Shown here in pieces: positions 26,548 through 36,344 of a stretch of 64,000 nt of DNA. The first letter of the stretch is position 1, and each line of letters begins with the position of its first letter. The notes under the pieces were generated by a model. The model searched no databases and was not told the origin of the DNA. It worked only from the letters and a program-made list of their open reading frames with translations. The stretch covers positions 1-64,000 of the forward strand of contig NZ_SNVJ01000007.1 of assembly GCF_009829925.1 (NCBI RefSeq). The letters run 5' to 3'. The stretch comes from Teichococcus coralli (GTDB lineage Bacteria > Pseudomonadota > Alphaproteobacteria > Acetobacterales > Acetobacteraceae). The position numbers and the translations under genes are program-made.

Positions 26548-29121
26548 TCAATACGCCTTCAGAAGGCGGTCGATGTAGTCCAGCTCGCTCGGCGGGCGTT
26601 CCCGCTCGGCGCCGCGGCGGCGCAGCTCCTCCTGGATGCGGCGGCTGCGCAGCATCTCCGCCTCCTCGGGCACCTGCGTGTCGCTGCCCTGGTCGCTGGC
26701 GCCGGGCGCGTCGCGGGTCGGGCGGCCGAGCGGATCGCGGCCCTGCCCCTGGCCCGCCATGCGGTCCTGCCCCTGCGCGCCCACGGCGGCGCCGGGGCTG
26801 TTCTGCCCATCTCCCTGCCCCTCGCCCTGGCCTTGGCCGAACTGCTGTCGCATGGACTGCGCCATCTGGCGGCCGCCCTCCTGCAACTCGCGGATCGCCT
26901 CCTGCTGGTGGCCGCTGGCGTCCCGGCCCTGGCCGAGCGCCTCCTGCGCCTGCCGCATGGCTTGGTCGGCACGGCCGAGCGCCTCCGGAATTTCGCCGGT
27001 CAGGTCGCCGAACTGCTGCATCAGCTCACCAAGGGCGCGGCGCAGGGCGCGCTGGGCGCGGGCATCGCGCTGCGCCTCCTCGCCGCCGGCCTGGTTCCCC
27101 GCCGGCGGCTGCCGGGAGGGCTGCTGTCCCGGCTGCGGCCGCCCGGACGGCATGCCCGGCCGCCGCTCGGATGGCTGCTCCCTGGCTCCCTCCCGCTGCT
27201 GGCCACGGTCAAGCAGCTGGCCCTGCCGCTGCACCATGTCCTGCACGGCACCCATCTGCTGCTCGCCGCGCTGCTGCTGTTGCTGGCGCTGGCTGCTGTT
27301 GCGGCCGCCTTCCGGACGGGCGGCGAGGCGGCCCTGCTGCAGCGCCTCCAGCATCTGCTCAAGCTGCGCCAGCTCCTGCTGCAACTGCTCGGTGCGGCCT
27401 TCCCGCGCCGCCTCCTGCATCTCCTGCATGCGGCGCTCCAGCTCCTGCTGGTTCATCGCCTGCTGCCCGGGATCGGGCGGCACCGGCTCCATGCCCTGTT
27501 GGCGCATGCGCTCCAGCAGCGCCTCCAGGTGGCGCTGCACCGCCTCGCGCAGTTCCTGCACACGGCGCTCCAGCTCCGCGCGCTTCGCGGCATCCTGCGG
27601 CGTGCGCTCGGCCTCGGCCAGCGCCTCGCGCAACGCCTCGCGCGCCTCCGCCAGGGCGCGGGCGGTGCGTTCGGCCAGGCCTTCCTCCAGCGCCACGGCG
27701 GTGTCCCACATCAGCTTCTGCACCTCGCCCACGGCCTCCGGGCGGCGGTCGCGCATCAGCTGGAAGCGGGCGACGCGCAGGGCCAGGAAAGTGGTGACGT
27801 CATGCTCGAAGGCCTCCGGCTTGACGGCGAGGTCGTCGAGGCCGCGCCGCACGCCTTCCCGCCCCAGCGGGTCGAGCGAGAGCGCTTTGCGCAGCTCCAC
27901 CAGCGTGCGCGCCACCGGATGGGTGAACTGGCGCTCGGGCAGGACGAGCTCCTGCACCTCCGAGGCGCCCTGCTGCCCGGCGCCGTCGCGCGCCAGGATC
28001 CGCACCTGTACCGGCAGCCCGGCCCAGGGATGCGCCGAGAGGTCGGGCTGCGCCACGCCCTTGCGGGCGCGCGGCTCGCCGCCGGAAAGCGGCAGGTCCA
28101 GCAGCAGCGCCTCGGCATGCGGGCGGGCGGCGAGGCGGATCTCGGCCTGGGCGGCGGTCACGCCCCAGTCGTCGTCGGCACGCCACGGCAGCCGCACCGC
28201 GAGGCTGCGCTGCGAGGGGCCGGGCGGCTCGGTGAAGGCGGCGGTCGGCGGGGTGTCGGCCTGCACGCTGAAGCTCCAGGCGGCGAGGTCCCGGGCGTCG
28301 CGGCGCAGCGCGATCCGGGCGCCGCGCGTCAGCGGGGCCTCGATGGCGAAGGAGCCGGCGTCCAGCGTGCGGAGCGGGGTGCCGTGGTCGTCCACCCGCA
28401 GCTCGGGCACCCCGCCGCTGCCGCCGGAAAGGGCGACCTGCAGGGTGCTGCCCTGCGGCACGGTCAGCGCGCCGCCGGCACGGTCGAGGAAAACGGGCGC
28501 CGCCCCGGTATAGGCGGGCGGCGTCACCCAGGCCTCCAGCTTCAGCGCGGCGCCGGCCGGGGCGGCGTGCAGGCTGGGCCACAGGGCCCGGCGCAGCCGC
28601 TCGCCGGCCTCGCCGCCGGCGAAGGCCAGCGCGGCGCAGAGCGCGACCAGCAGGCCGCTGCGCATGGCGCGGGGATCGCGCGCCGCGAGGTTGGGACGCG
28701 GCGCGCCGATGCGCAGCCGGTGCAGCCCGGCCAGCGCCCGTGCCTGGTGCGTCCGCCAGAGCGCAAGCGTGGCCGGATCCTCGCTGAGCGCCTGGTCGCG
28801 CAGGGTGGACAACGGGCGGTGGCGCAGGCCGGAAGCGGCCTCAAGCCGCCGCTCCGCCGCCGCCACTCCGGGCCAGGCGAAGCCGCGGAAGCCCCGCCAA
28901 AGGGCGGCGCCCAGCGCCAGGGCGAAGCCCGCCAGCAAGGCGAGGTGAAGCCAGGGCGGCAGGTGGAGGAACAGGCCGGTCCAGGCGGCCAGCAGGAACA
29001 GGCCGATGACGCCGAGCGCCGGCCAGAGCCGGGGCCAGAGCGCCTCCCAGCCGAGCGCGAGGCGCGCGAGCCGCAGCCCCCGCGCCAGGCGCCGGGCCAG
29101 CGGAGCGCGCCCCTCCGTCAT
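26548..29121 (-). CDS. TIGR02302/DUF4175 family large membrane protein
   Basis: 857 residues. Two or three N-terminal membrane helices (about 30-80) and one near 165-185 precede an extended periplasmic-type beta region. A long charged helical region (about 480-620) has repeated E-L-x-x-R-x-x-E heptads. The C-terminal third is Gln-, Gly- and Arg-rich (QRQQQQQRGEQQ, GQGQGEGQGDGQ) and ends ELDYIDRLLKAY. The family occurs in alphaproteobacteria next to lysA; its function is unknown. The ATG overlaps the lysA stop (ATGA). Confidence 0.88.
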   Translation of the reverse strand: MTEGRAPLARRLARGLRLARLALGWEALWPRLWPALGVIGLFLLAAWTGLFLHLPPWLHLALLAGFALALGAALWRGFRGFAWPGVAAAERRLEAASGLRHRPLSTLRDQALSEDPATLALWRTHQARALAGLHRLRIGAPRPNLAARDPRAMRSGLLVALCAALAFAGGEAGERLRRALWPSLHAAPAGAALKLEAWVTPPAYTGAAPVFLDRAGGALTVPQGSTLQVALSGGSGGVPELRVDDHGTPLRTLDAGSFAIEAPLTRGARIALRRDARDLAAWSFSVQADTPPTAAFTEPPGPSQRSLAVRLPWRADDDWGVTAAQAEIRLAARPHAEALLLDLPLSGGEPRARKGVAQPDLSAHPWAGLPVQVRILARDGAGQQGASEVQELVLPERQFTHPVARTLVELRKALSLDPLGREGVRRGLDDLAVKPEAFEHDVTTFLALRVARFQLMRDRRPEAVGEVQKLMWDTAVALEEGLAERTARALAEAREALREALAEAERTPQDAAKRAELERRVQELREAVQRHLEALLERMRQQGMEPVPPDPGQQAMNQQELERRMQEMQEAAREGRTEQLQQELAQLEQMLEALQQGRLAARPEGGRNSSQRQQQQQRGEQQMGAVQDMVQRQGQLLDRGQQREGAREQPSERRPGMPSGRPQPGQQPSRQPPAGNQAGGEEAQRDARAQRALRRALGELMQQFGDLTGEIPEALGRADQAMRQAQEALGQGRDASGHQQEAIRELQEGGRQMAQSMRQQFGQGQGEGQGDGQNSPGAAVGAQGQDRMAGQGQGRDPLGRPTRDAPGASDQGSDTQVPEEAEMLRSRRIQEELRRRGAERERPPSELDYIDRLLKAY

Positions 29122-30497
29122 GCCGGTGGAGCCGCCCCAGGGAAGGTCCCGGCGGCGGGGGTGAGCCATTCCGGCAGGCGCTGGTGCGCCAGCAGGTCCT
29201 CGGGCGTCTGTCGGGGACGGACGACGGCGAAGCGTGCGCCATCCACCAGCACTTCGGCCGCCAGCGGGCGGGCGTTGTAGGTGCTGCTCATGACCGCACC
29301 ATACGCGCCCGCATCCAGGAATGCGATCAAATCCCCCGGGGGCAGCGCGGGCAGCGCGCGGCCGCGCGCGAAGGTGTCACCGGTCTCGCAGACCGGGCCG
29401 ACCACGTCGGCCGGCGAACAGGGCGCGGCGAGCGCGCTGGGGGAGACCGGCAGGATGCCGTGCCAGGCCTCGTACATGGCGGGGCGGACGAGGTCGTTCA
29501 TGGCGGCGTCGGCCACCACGAAGCGGCGGGCATGGCCCTGCTTCTGCAGCACCACCGAAGCCAGCAGCACGCCGGCCGGGCCGGCGATCCAGCGGCCCGG
29601 CTCAAGCATCACCGGCAGGCCCAGCTCGCCCAGGGTCGCCTTGATGGCGCCGGCCAGCGCCTCGGGCGGCGGCGGCGCCTCGTCGCGATAGGGGATGCCG
29701 AGGCCGCCGCCGCAATCCACCCGCTCCACCGGCAGGCCGGCGCCGCGCAGCCCGCGCACCATCTCCGCCAGCCGGGCGTAGGCGGCGCGGTAGGCGGCGA
29801 CACCCTCGGTGATCTGGCTGCCGATATGCGTGGCAATGCCGATCGGCCGGATGCCGGGCAGCGCGGCCATCTGGGCGTAGAGGGCGTGGGCGTCCCCGAA
29901 GGCGATGCCGAACTTGTTCTCCGCCTTGCCGGTGGTGATCTTGGCGTGGGTCCTGGCGTCCACGTCCGGGTTCACGCGCAGCGCCACCGGCGCGCGGAGC
30001 CCCATCCCCGCCGCGATGGCCGAGAGCATCTCGATCTCCTCCGCGCTCTCGGCGTTGATCTGAAAAATGCCCTCGCGCAGGGCGAGCCGGATTTCGTCCG
30101 GCTGCTTGCCGACACCCGAGAAGACCGTGGCCCCGGCCGGGATGCCGGCGGCCAGGGTGGCGCGCAGCTCGCCGGCGCTGACGATGTCGGCCCCCGCCCC
30201 CTCGGCCGCCAGCACGCGCAGCACGGCCTGGTTGTCGTTGGCCTTGGCGGCGTAGTGGATGCTGGCCCGCAGCCCGGCGCCGTCGAGCGCCGCGCGCAAC
30301 GCGCGGAAGCGGCGGCGCAGCGTGCCGGCGGAATAGACCCAGGTGGGCGTGCCGACCTCGCGCGCGATGCGAGCGAGCGGCACCTCCTCCATCAGCAGCC
30401 CGTCCAGGGCGTGCGCGGAGAGCGCCGGGCGGGCGGCGATGAGGTCGGCGAAGGTGGGGTCGGCGCCTTCAAGGGCGACGGGGAGCGGAGCGGCCAT
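29118..30497 (-). CDS. lysA: Diaminopimelate decarboxylase
   Basis: PLP enzyme (459 residues) converting meso-diaminopimelate to lysine. Fold-type III features are SIHYAAKANDNQAVLRVLA (PLP lysine), VDCGGGLGIPY, LEPGRWIAGPAGVLL and VCETGDTFARGR with YNARPL near the C-terminus. It is slightly longer than usual because of about 40 N-terminal residues. It is co-transcribed with the TIGR02302 gene. Confidence 0.96.
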   Translation of the reverse strand: MAAPLPVALEGADPTFADLIAARPALSAHALDGLLMEEVPLARIAREVGTPTWVYSAGTLRRRFRALRAALDGAGLRASIHYAAKANDNQAVLRVLAAEGAGADIVSAGELRATLAAGIPAGATVFSGVGKQPDEIRLALREGIFQINAESAEEIEMLSAIAAGMGLRAPVALRVNPDVDARTHAKITTGKAENKFGIAFGDAHALYAQMAALPGIRPIGIATHIGSQITEGVAAYRAAYARLAEMVRGLRGAGLPVERVDCGGGLGIPYRDEAPPPPEALAGAIKATLGELGLPVMLEPGRWIAGPAGVLLASVVLQKQGHARRFVVADAAMNDLVRPAMYEAWHGILPVSPSALAAPCSPADVVGPVCETGDTFARGRALPALPPGDLIAFLDAGAYGAVMSSTYNARPLAAEVLVDGARFAVVRPRQTPEDLLAHQRLPEWLTPAAGTFPGAAPPA

Positions 30498-30636
30498 GGC
30501 AGTATTGTGATGCGCCGGAGGGCCGGAGAAAAGCGGCGCCGGTGTAAAGCCTGCCCCTCACGTGAAGCCTGCCCTTCAGGAGGTGCGGCGCGAGGGGGGG
30601 GGCGCGGAAGTGATCAGGGCCCCCATCTGGTCCCGC

Positions 30637-31149
30637 ATGACCGAGCCTGCCCCGCTGATCCTGACCCTGGGCCTCGACACGGCCAGCTTCGCCTGCCTCG
30701 ACGCGTTGCGGCGGGCGCATTTCCCCACTGAACGCAACCACCTTCCCGCACACCTGACCCTGTTCCACGCCCTTCCGGGCGGGCAGCTGGCGGCCATCGC
30801 CGACCGGCTCGCCGCGCTGGCCGCCGGCACGCCGCCGCCGCCGTTGCGCTTCGACGCGCTGCGCAGCCTCGGGCGCGGGGTCGCCTTCGGCGTGGAAAGC
30901 CCGGCCCTGGCCGCGCTGCGGAGCAAGCTCGCGGCCGACTGGCAGGCGGTGCTGACGCCGCAGGACCAACGGCCCTTCCGCCCCCATGTCACGGTGCAGA
31001 ACAAGGTGGCTCCCGACGCGGCGCGGACGCTGCTGGCGACGCTGCAGCAGCGCTTCGCGCCCTGGACCGGGCACGGCACGGCCATGCTGCTCTGGCACTA
31101 CCGCGGCGGCCCCTGGGAGGCGGCGGCGCAATTCCCCTTCAGCGGCTGA
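30637..31149 (+). CDS. 2H phosphoesterase (2'-5' RNA ligase family)
   Basis: 170 residues with the two H-x-[TS] motifs of the 2H superfamily: HLTLF (about 37-41) and HVTVQ (about 110-114). It resembles LigT/CthP-like cyclic phosphodiesterases; the physiological substrate is unknown. ATG 30637 was chosen because homology starts at LILTLGLD. The gene is on the plus strand, within what is usually an uninterrupted argH-lysA segment. Confidence 0.86.
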   Translation: MTEPAPLILTLGLDTASFACLDALRRAHFPTERNHLPAHLTLFHALPGGQLAAIADRLAALAAGTPPPPLRFDALRSLGRGVAFGVESPALAALRSKLAADWQAVLTPQDQRPFRPHVTVQNKVAPDAARTLLATLQQRFAPWTGHGTAMLLWHYRGGPWEAAAQFPFSG

Positions 31150-31182
31150 AACCGCGGCCGAGGCGTGGCGCTTTCAGCAGCC

Positions 31183-32082
31183 ATGCAGCCCCCCCACCCC
31201 CAATCCGAGCGCGAGCGCGAATTCACCGAGGCCGGCCGAACAGAGGCCGAAATCGACGCCGGCGGCGGCCCGATCAGCGCCGAGGAAGAGGAGGAGATCG
31301 AGGACTATCAGAAGCTCCGCCCGATCGCGATCTACGAGGTGGTGCGGCGCGAGGGGGTGGAGGAGCTGGGCCGCCCCTGGCGCAGCCTCTGGTGGTCCGG
31401 GCTGGCGGCGGGGCTCTCCATCGGCCTTTCACTCACCGCGCAGGGCACGCTGCACGCCCTGCTGCCCGACGCTCCCTGGCGGCCGCTGGTGGCGAGCCTC
31501 GGCTATACCGTGGGCTTCCTGGTCGTCATCATGGCCCGGCAGCAGCTCTTCACCGAGGTGACCCTGACCGCCGTGCTGCCGGTGCTCGCCGAGCCAGGAC
31601 GCCGGGTGCTGGGCGCCCTGACGCGCAACTGGGCGGTGGTGTTCCTGGCCAACATGGCCGGCACGCTGGTCTTCGCGGCCATGCTGTCGCTGGAAGGGGT
31701 TCTGCCGCCCTTCGTGCGCGAGGGAGCGCTTGCCGTCTCCGCCCATGTTGTGGAACGCGAGCCGCTGCCCGGCTTCCTGCGCGCCATCTTCGCCGGCTGG
31801 ATGATGGCCCTGCTGGTCTGGCTGCTGCCCTTGGCGGAGACTGCACGGTTCTGGGTGATCGCGCTGGTCACCTACCTGATCGCGCTCTTCGAGCTGTCAC
31901 ACGTCATCGCCGGCTCGGTGGAGCTGTTCCTGCTCATGTTCACCGGGCGGCTTGGCGTGCTGGAGGGGCTGGGCGAGCACCTGCTGCCCTGGCTGGTGGG
32001 CAACGTGCTGGGCGGCGCGGCCCTGTTCTCGCTGCTCGCCTATGGGCAGGTGCGGGACGAAATGGCGGAAGGCGGCGGGTAG
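31183..32082 (+). CDS. Formate/nitrite transporter family protein (YfdC-like)
   Basis: 299 residues. A charged N-terminal tail (EEEEEIEDYQKLRPIAIYEVV) precedes about six membrane helices of the formate/nitrite (FNT) fold. The segments SIGLSLTAQGTLHALL, GYTVGFLVVIMARQQLFTEVTLTAVLPVL and the HVIAGSVE loop closely follow YfdC. YfdC-type members are distinct from FocA; the substrate is unknown. The start is either ATG 31183 or GTG 31165; neither has a convincing ribosome site. Confidence 0.88.
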   Translation: MQPPHPQSEREREFTEAGRTEAEIDAGGGPISAEEEEEIEDYQKLRPIAIYEVVRREGVEELGRPWRSLWWSGLAAGLSIGLSLTAQGTLHALLPDAPWRPLVASLGYTVGFLVVIMARQQLFTEVTLTAVLPVLAEPGRRVLGALTRNWAVVFLANMAGTLVFAAMLSLEGVLPPFVREGALAVSAHVVEREPLPGFLRAIFAGWMMALLVWLLPLAETARFWVIALVTYLIALFELSHVIAGSVELFLLMFTGRLGVLEGLGEHLLPWLVGNVLGGAALFSLLAYGQVRDEMAEGGG

Positions 32083-32117
32083 CGCGGGGGGCTCAGGCCG
32101 ACGCCCCCCGGTCCACT

Positions 32118-32246
32118 TCAGCGGCTCGGATAGGTGCGGGGATAGGTGACCTGCTCCGGCGGGCCGGGCGGGCGCACCGGTCCCATCCGCCCGCAGGCGG
32201 CGAGTGCCAGGGTCAGCGCCAGCAGCACCGCGAGGCCGCGGGTCAC
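32118..32246 (-). CDS. lptM: Small LptM-like lipoprotein
   Basis: A 42-residue lipoprotein too short for most gene callers. The signal [18 protein letters not shown] ends in a LAAC lipobox. The mature tail is [18 protein letters not shown] then RTYPSR, the G-x-x-GP-x-x-PP pattern of LptM/YifL, which assists maturation of the LptD translocon. The GTG start overlaps the argH stop (GTGA). Its place directly after argH is the conserved location in proteobacteria. Confidence 0.85.
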   Translation of the reverse strand: MTRGLAVLLALTLALAACGRMGPVRPPGPPEQVTYPRTYPSR

Positions 32247-33643
32247 GCCAGCCGCTCCCGCCACTCGGCGGCCATGCGGCGGACGTTCACCGGCGCCGTG
32301 CCGCCATAGGAGGTGCGCGAGGCCACCGAGGCCTCGACGCTCAGCACCTGGAACACGCCGGAATGGATGCGCGGCTCCTCGGCCTGCATGTCCTCCAGCG
32401 TGAGGCCGGCGAGATCGACACCCTTGGCCTCGGCCTTGGCCACCAGCCGGCCGGTGACGTGGTGGGCGTCGCGGAAGGGCAGGCGCAGCTCGCGCACCAG
32501 CCAGTCCGCGAGGTCGGTGGCGGTGGAGAAGCCGGCGCCGGCGGCCTCGCGCAGGCGGGTGACGTCGGGCTTCATGTCGCGCACCATGCCGGCGGTGGCG
32601 GCCAGCGCCAGGGCCAGCGTCTCGGCGGCGTCGAAGAGGCCTTCCTTGTCCTCCTGCATGTCCTTGCCATAGGTCAGCGGCAGGCCCTTCATCACCGTCA
32701 GCAGGCCGACCAGCGCGCCGGAGATGCGGCCGACCTTGGCGCGCACCAGCTCGGCGGCGTCCGGGTTGCGCTTCTGCGGCATGATCGAGGAGCCGGTGGT
32801 GTAGGCGTCGGACAGCGCGACAAAGCCGAAATAGGGGTTTGTCCAGATCACCATCTCCTCGGCGAAGCGGGAGAGGTGGGTGGCGCAGATCGCCGCCGCC
32901 GACAGGAATTCCAGCGCGAAGTCCCGGCTGGCCACGGCGTCGAGGCTGTTGCGCATCGGCCCGTCGAAGCCGAGCGCGGCGGCGGTCATGTGGCGGTCGA
33001 TGCTGAAGCCGGTGCCGCAGAGCGCGGCGGAGCCCAGCGGGCTCTCGTTCATCCGCGCGCGGCAGTCGCCGAGGCGGGAACGGTCGCGCCCGAGCATTTC
33101 CACATAGGCCAGCAGGTGGTGGCCGAGGGTGGTCGGCTGCGCGGGCTGCAGGTGGGTGAAGCCGGGCATCACCGTGGCCGCGTGCTCGTCGGCGCGGTCG
33201 GTCAGGGCGCGCATCAGGTCGGCGAGCTGGCCGTCCAGCCCGTCGATGGCGTCGCGCACCCAGAGGCGGACATCGAGCGCCACCTGGTCGTTGCGGCTGC
33301 GCCCGGTGTGCAGGCGCTTGCCGGCCTCGCCGATGCGCTCGGTCAGCCGTGCCTCGATGTTCATGTGGATGTCCTCCAGCGCCTCGCTGAAGGGGAAGCG
33401 GCCCTCCTCGATCTCCTCGCCGATGGCGGCCAGGCCTTCCTTGATGGCGGCCTCGTCATCGGCCGAGATGATCCCCACATGGCGCAGCATGGCGGCGTGG
33501 GCGAGGCTTCCGCGGATGTCCTGCCGCCACATCTTGCGGTCGAAACCGATGGAGGCGTTGATGGCCTCCATGATGGCCGAGGGTCCGGCGCTGTAGCGCC
33601 CTCCCCACTGCTGGTTGCCCTGGCTTCGCTGCTGACTGGACAA
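32243..33643 (-). CDS. argH: Argininosuccinate lyase
   Basis: Final step of arginine synthesis, releasing fumarate. The 466-residue protein has the fumarase-superfamily signature [15 protein letters not shown], the HTGRSRNDQ active-site segment and [16 protein letters not shown]. The start must lie upstream of the conserved QQWGGRYS; the only candidate is a TTG at 33643, with no clear ribosome site. The gene diverges from tlpA with just 15 bases between start codons. Confidence 0.95.
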   Translation of the reverse strand: MSSQQRSQGNQQWGGRYSAGPSAIMEAINASIGFDRKMWRQDIRGSLAHAAMLRHVGIISADDEAAIKEGLAAIGEEIEEGRFPFSEALEDIHMNIEARLTERIGEAGKRLHTGRSRNDQVALDVRLWVRDAIDGLDGQLADLMRALTDRADEHAATVMPGFTHLQPAQPTTLGHHLLAYVEMLGRDRSRLGDCRARMNESPLGSAALCGTGFSIDRHMTAAALGFDGPMRNSLDAVASRDFALEFLSAAAICATHLSRFAEEMVIWTNPYFGFVALSDAYTTGSSIMPQKRNPDAAELVRAKVGRISGALVGLLTVMKGLPLTYGKDMQEDKEGLFDAAETLALALAATAGMVRDMKPDVTRLREAAGAGFSTATDLADWLVRELRLPFRDAHHVTGRLVAKAEAKGVDLAGLTLEDMQAEEPRIHSGVFQVLSVEASVASRTSYGGTAPVNVRRMAAEWRERLA

Positions 33644-33658
33644 GGAAGGATCTGCCTC

Positions 33659-34243
33659 GTGTTGCTCGGACGCCGCTTCCTGCTTTCGCTCTCCGCGACG
33701 GGGGCGACCCTAACCACGCTGCTTCCGGCACGGCAAGGGATTGCAACGGGGTCGCAGGCCATCCCGGCGGCGGAAGGGCTCGGCAAGCTGTCCCGCTCCA
33801 GCCCGAAGCCGTTGCCGGACTTCGGCTTCACCGACGCCGAGGGCCAGGAGAAGACGGTGGCCGACTTCGCCGGGCACCCGCTGCTGATCAATCTCTGGGC
33901 CACCTGGTGCCCGCCCTGCGTGGCCGAGATGCCCTCGCTGGACCGCGCCCAGGCGGATCTGGCCGGAGCGGGCTGGAAGGTGCTGCCGCTCTCCTCCGAC
34001 CGCGCGGGCAAGCCCCAGGTGGAGGCCTTCTTCGCCCGCACCCAGGTGAAGAACCTGGGCGTCTGGCTCGACCCGCGCGGCGCGGCGGCACGGGCGCTCG
34101 GCGCGCGAGGCCTGCCGACCACCGTGGTCGTGAATCCCGCCGGGCAGGAAGTGGCGCGGCTGGAAGGCGCCGCCGAATGGGACGACGCGGCCATGCTGGC
34201 GGCGCTGCGCGGCCTCATCGGGCCGGAGACCAGCGCGACCTGA
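33659..34243 (+). CDS. TlpA-type thioredoxin-like thiol-disulfide protein
   Basis: 194 residues. The N-terminus [20 protein letters not shown] is a signal or membrane anchor with a Tat-like RR pair. The thioredoxin domain has the active site [15 protein letters not shown] and the cis-Pro segment [10 protein letters not shown]. It probably reduces disulfides in the periplasm, for example for cytochrome c maturation. GTG 33659 follows GGAAGGA by eight bases, which decides the start. The ribosome site abuts the argH start codon. Confidence 0.9.
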   Translation: MLLGRRFLLSLSATGATLTTLLPARQGIATGSQAIPAAEGLGKLSRSSPKPLPDFGFTDAEGQEKTVADFAGHPLLINLWATWCPPCVAEMPSLDRAQADLAGAGWKVLPLSSDRAGKPQVEAFFARTQVKNLGVWLDPRGAAARALGARGLPTTVVVNPAGQEVARLEGAAEWDDAAMLAALRGLIGPETSAT

Positions 34244-34650
34244 GAGTGAGCCGGAAGCTCCGCGGCGCCCAAGCCCCTCCATGAGACCGGCAGAAGGCAA
34301 AAGCGGGGTAGAACCGGGATCTGTCCGAAAATCCGCCCCAGGACAGGTCCGGGGGAAAATGGATTCTCCCCCGGAACCCCCGCTTCCTGCTTTTTTTATC
34401 GGTTTGTTGTGCTGGCCGCATGCGCTCAAGCCGGGGCTGAAACAGCGCCCGCGACGGCCGCCCCAGGGGCATGCAGGAACGCCCCTCCCCGCGGGCGCCG
34501 CCGAAAAACTGACAGAAGAAAGGGGGGGATCTGAGGGAGTTCGCTCCCCAAGCCTTCTTCGGCCGGACGTCCCTCTCCGGCGGACGGGTTGCCCTCCGCC
34601 GCCGGACGGCGCGACACTCCACCCTCCACGGGAGAGCGGAGAACGAGGGC
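34244..34650. other. 407-bp gene-free region between tlpA and the amidase gene
   Basis: No gene was recognised. It contains the hairpin at 34348-34375, a T-tract following it (34390-34397), and a small GGGAG-TTCG-CTCCC hairpin at 34535-34548. The amidase promoter should lie near its right end but no clear elements were identified. Confidence 0.5.
34348..34397 (+). terminator. Hairpin element followed by a T-tract, after tlpA
   Basis: The stem TCCGGGGGAAAA / TTCTCCCCCGGA (34348-34375, one A-C mismatch, TGGA loop) is followed by CCCCCGCTTCCTGC and a run of seven T. It is the same stem as at 15983-16008 and the plus-strand orientation of the T-tract suits termination of tlpA. Confidence 0.6.
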
Positions 34651-36045
34651 ATGACCGAGCTTTGGCGCCTGCAGGCCAGCGAGATCGCGGCGCGGGTCGC
34701 GACACGGGAGGTTTCCGCGCGGGAGGTGACGCAGGCGGCGCTGGACCGGCTGGCCGCCGTGAATCCCGCGATCAACGCCGTGGTGCAGGAGATGCCGGAG
34801 CAGGCCCTCGCCGCCGCCGACGCGGTGGATGCCGCCCTCGCTCGCGGCGAGGCCGTCGGGCCGCTGGCCGGCGTTCCCGTGACCATCAAGGTCAACGCCG
34901 ACCAGAAGGGCTTCGCCACCACCAACGGGCTGCGCATCCAGCAGGAGCTGATCGCCGCCGAGGACAACCCGGTGGTCAGCAACCTCCAGCGCGCCGGGGC
35001 GGTGGTGATCGGGCGCACCAACACGCCGGCCTTCTCGCTGCGCTGGTTCACCCGCAACTCCCTGCACGGCCACACCAAGAACCCGCGCAACCCGGCGCTC
35101 ACCCCGGGCGGCTCCTCCGGCGGCGCGGCGGCGGCGGTGGCGGCGGGCATCGGCGCCATCGCGCACGGCACCGACATCGGCGGCTCGATCCGCTACCCCG
35201 CCTATGCCTGCGGCGTGCACGGGCTGCGGCCGACGCTCGGGCGCGTCGCCGCCTTCAACCGCTCCGGTCCCGAGCGGGCGGTCGGGGCGCAGCTGATGGC
35301 TGTCTCCGGCCCGCTGGCGCGCTCCATCGCCGATCTGCGGCTCGCCTTGCAGGCGATGGCGGCCGAGGACCAGCGCGACCCGTGGTGGACGCCTGCGCCG
35401 CTGGAAGGCCCGCCGGCGCCGAAACGGGCCGCGCTCTGCATCCGTCCGGAAGGGATGAATACCGGTCCCGAGGTGGAGAAGGCGCTGCGCGACGCGGCGC
35501 TGCGGCTGCAGGAGAAGGGGTGGAGCATCGTCGAAACCGCTTGCCCGCCGCTGCGCGAGCCGGCGCGGCTGCAGGCGCTGCTCTGGCTGGGCGAGTCCCG
35601 CCGCGGGTTGAACGCCGCCTTCGCCCGCGAGAACGACCCCGACGCCAATTTCGTGCTGGCGCAGATGGAGCGGCTGGCCCCCTCCCCCGACCTGAACGCC
35701 TTCCAGGACGCGCTGCAGGCCCGTGCCGGCTTCATCCGGCAATGGCAGATCTTCCTCAGGGACTACCCGGTGCTGCTGCTGCCGGTCTCGGCCGAGCTGC
35801 CCTTCCCCGACCAGCTCGACGTCGAGTCGCCTGCCGCCTTCGAGCGCGTGATCGAGGCGCAGCTCGTCCAGGTCGGGCTGCCGCTGATGGGACTGCCGGG
35901 CCTGACCGTCACCACGGGGCAGGCCGGCGACGCGCCGGTGGGCGTGCAGCTGATCGCCGGGCGCTACCGGGAGGACCTGCTGCTGGAAGCGGGCGCCGCC
36001 ATCGAGGCCGCGGGGCCGGCCATCGAGGCCTGCGACCCGGCATGA
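34651..36045 (+). CDS. Amidase signature family protein
   Basis: 464-residue amidase with the Ser-cisSer-Lys triad: the Lys in VPVTIKVNADQKG, the linker TPGGSSGGAAAAVAAG and the nucleophile Ser region GTDIGGSIRYPAYACG. The C-terminus LPGLTVTTGQAGDAPVGVQL is typical. Family members hydrolyse varied amides; the substrate is unknown. GatA is unlikely because gatB and gatC are absent nearby. Confidence 0.92.
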   Translation: MTELWRLQASEIAARVATREVSAREVTQAALDRLAAVNPAINAVVQEMPEQALAAADAVDAALARGEAVGPLAGVPVTIKVNADQKGFATTNGLRIQQELIAAEDNPVVSNLQRAGAVVIGRTNTPAFSLRWFTRNSLHGHTKNPRNPALTPGGSSGGAAAAVAAGIGAIAHGTDIGGSIRYPAYACGVHGLRPTLGRVAAFNRSGPERAVGAQLMAVSGPLARSIADLRLALQAMAAEDQRDPWWTPAPLEGPPAPKRAALCIRPEGMNTGPEVEKALRDAALRLQEKGWSIVETACPPLREPARLQALLWLGESRRGLNAAFARENDPDANFVLAQMERLAPSPDLNAFQDALQARAGFIRQWQIFLRDYPVLLLPVSAELPFPDQLDVESPAAFERVIEAQLVQVGLPLMGLPGLTVTTGQAGDAPVGVQLIAGRYREDLLLEAGAAIEAAGPAIEACDPA

Positions 36046-36051
36046 ACAAGA

Positions 36052-36075
36052 GGCCGAGGGAAGGAATCCTCGGCC
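36052..36075. terminator. Hairpin after the amidase gene
   Basis: An 8-bp stem GGCCGAGG / CCTCGGCC with an 8-base loop, just after the amidase stop. No T-tract follows, so its role as a terminator is tentative. The rest of 36076-36344 shows nothing further of note. Confidence 0.45.
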
Positions 36076-36344
36076 CCGTTACCTTGGCAGAGATTCCGGG
36101 AGAATGGCCGCTTCGGCGCGCCGGGAGTTCCTGGCGCGTGAGATCCGCAAGCAACGGGCGCCCTTTCTGGCGCACGCCACTTCCGAGTCGATGAGCCGGC
36201 ATTGAAGGCCGGCGAGATGCCCGTCCGTGAACGGCTTGGGCAGTAACTATCCTTCGACGCCGGCGGATGCCGGCCCGAGGCAAAAAGGACGGGCAGGGCT
36301 GTCGTTGGGGCTGGGTTACCCGATCCCCGCGGCAGCCATCCCTC

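Noticed and set aside
32204-33640. Large plus-strand ORF across the argH region
   Set aside because: It is the antisense shadow of argH. Only its 3' part from GTG 33659 is the real TlpA-like gene.
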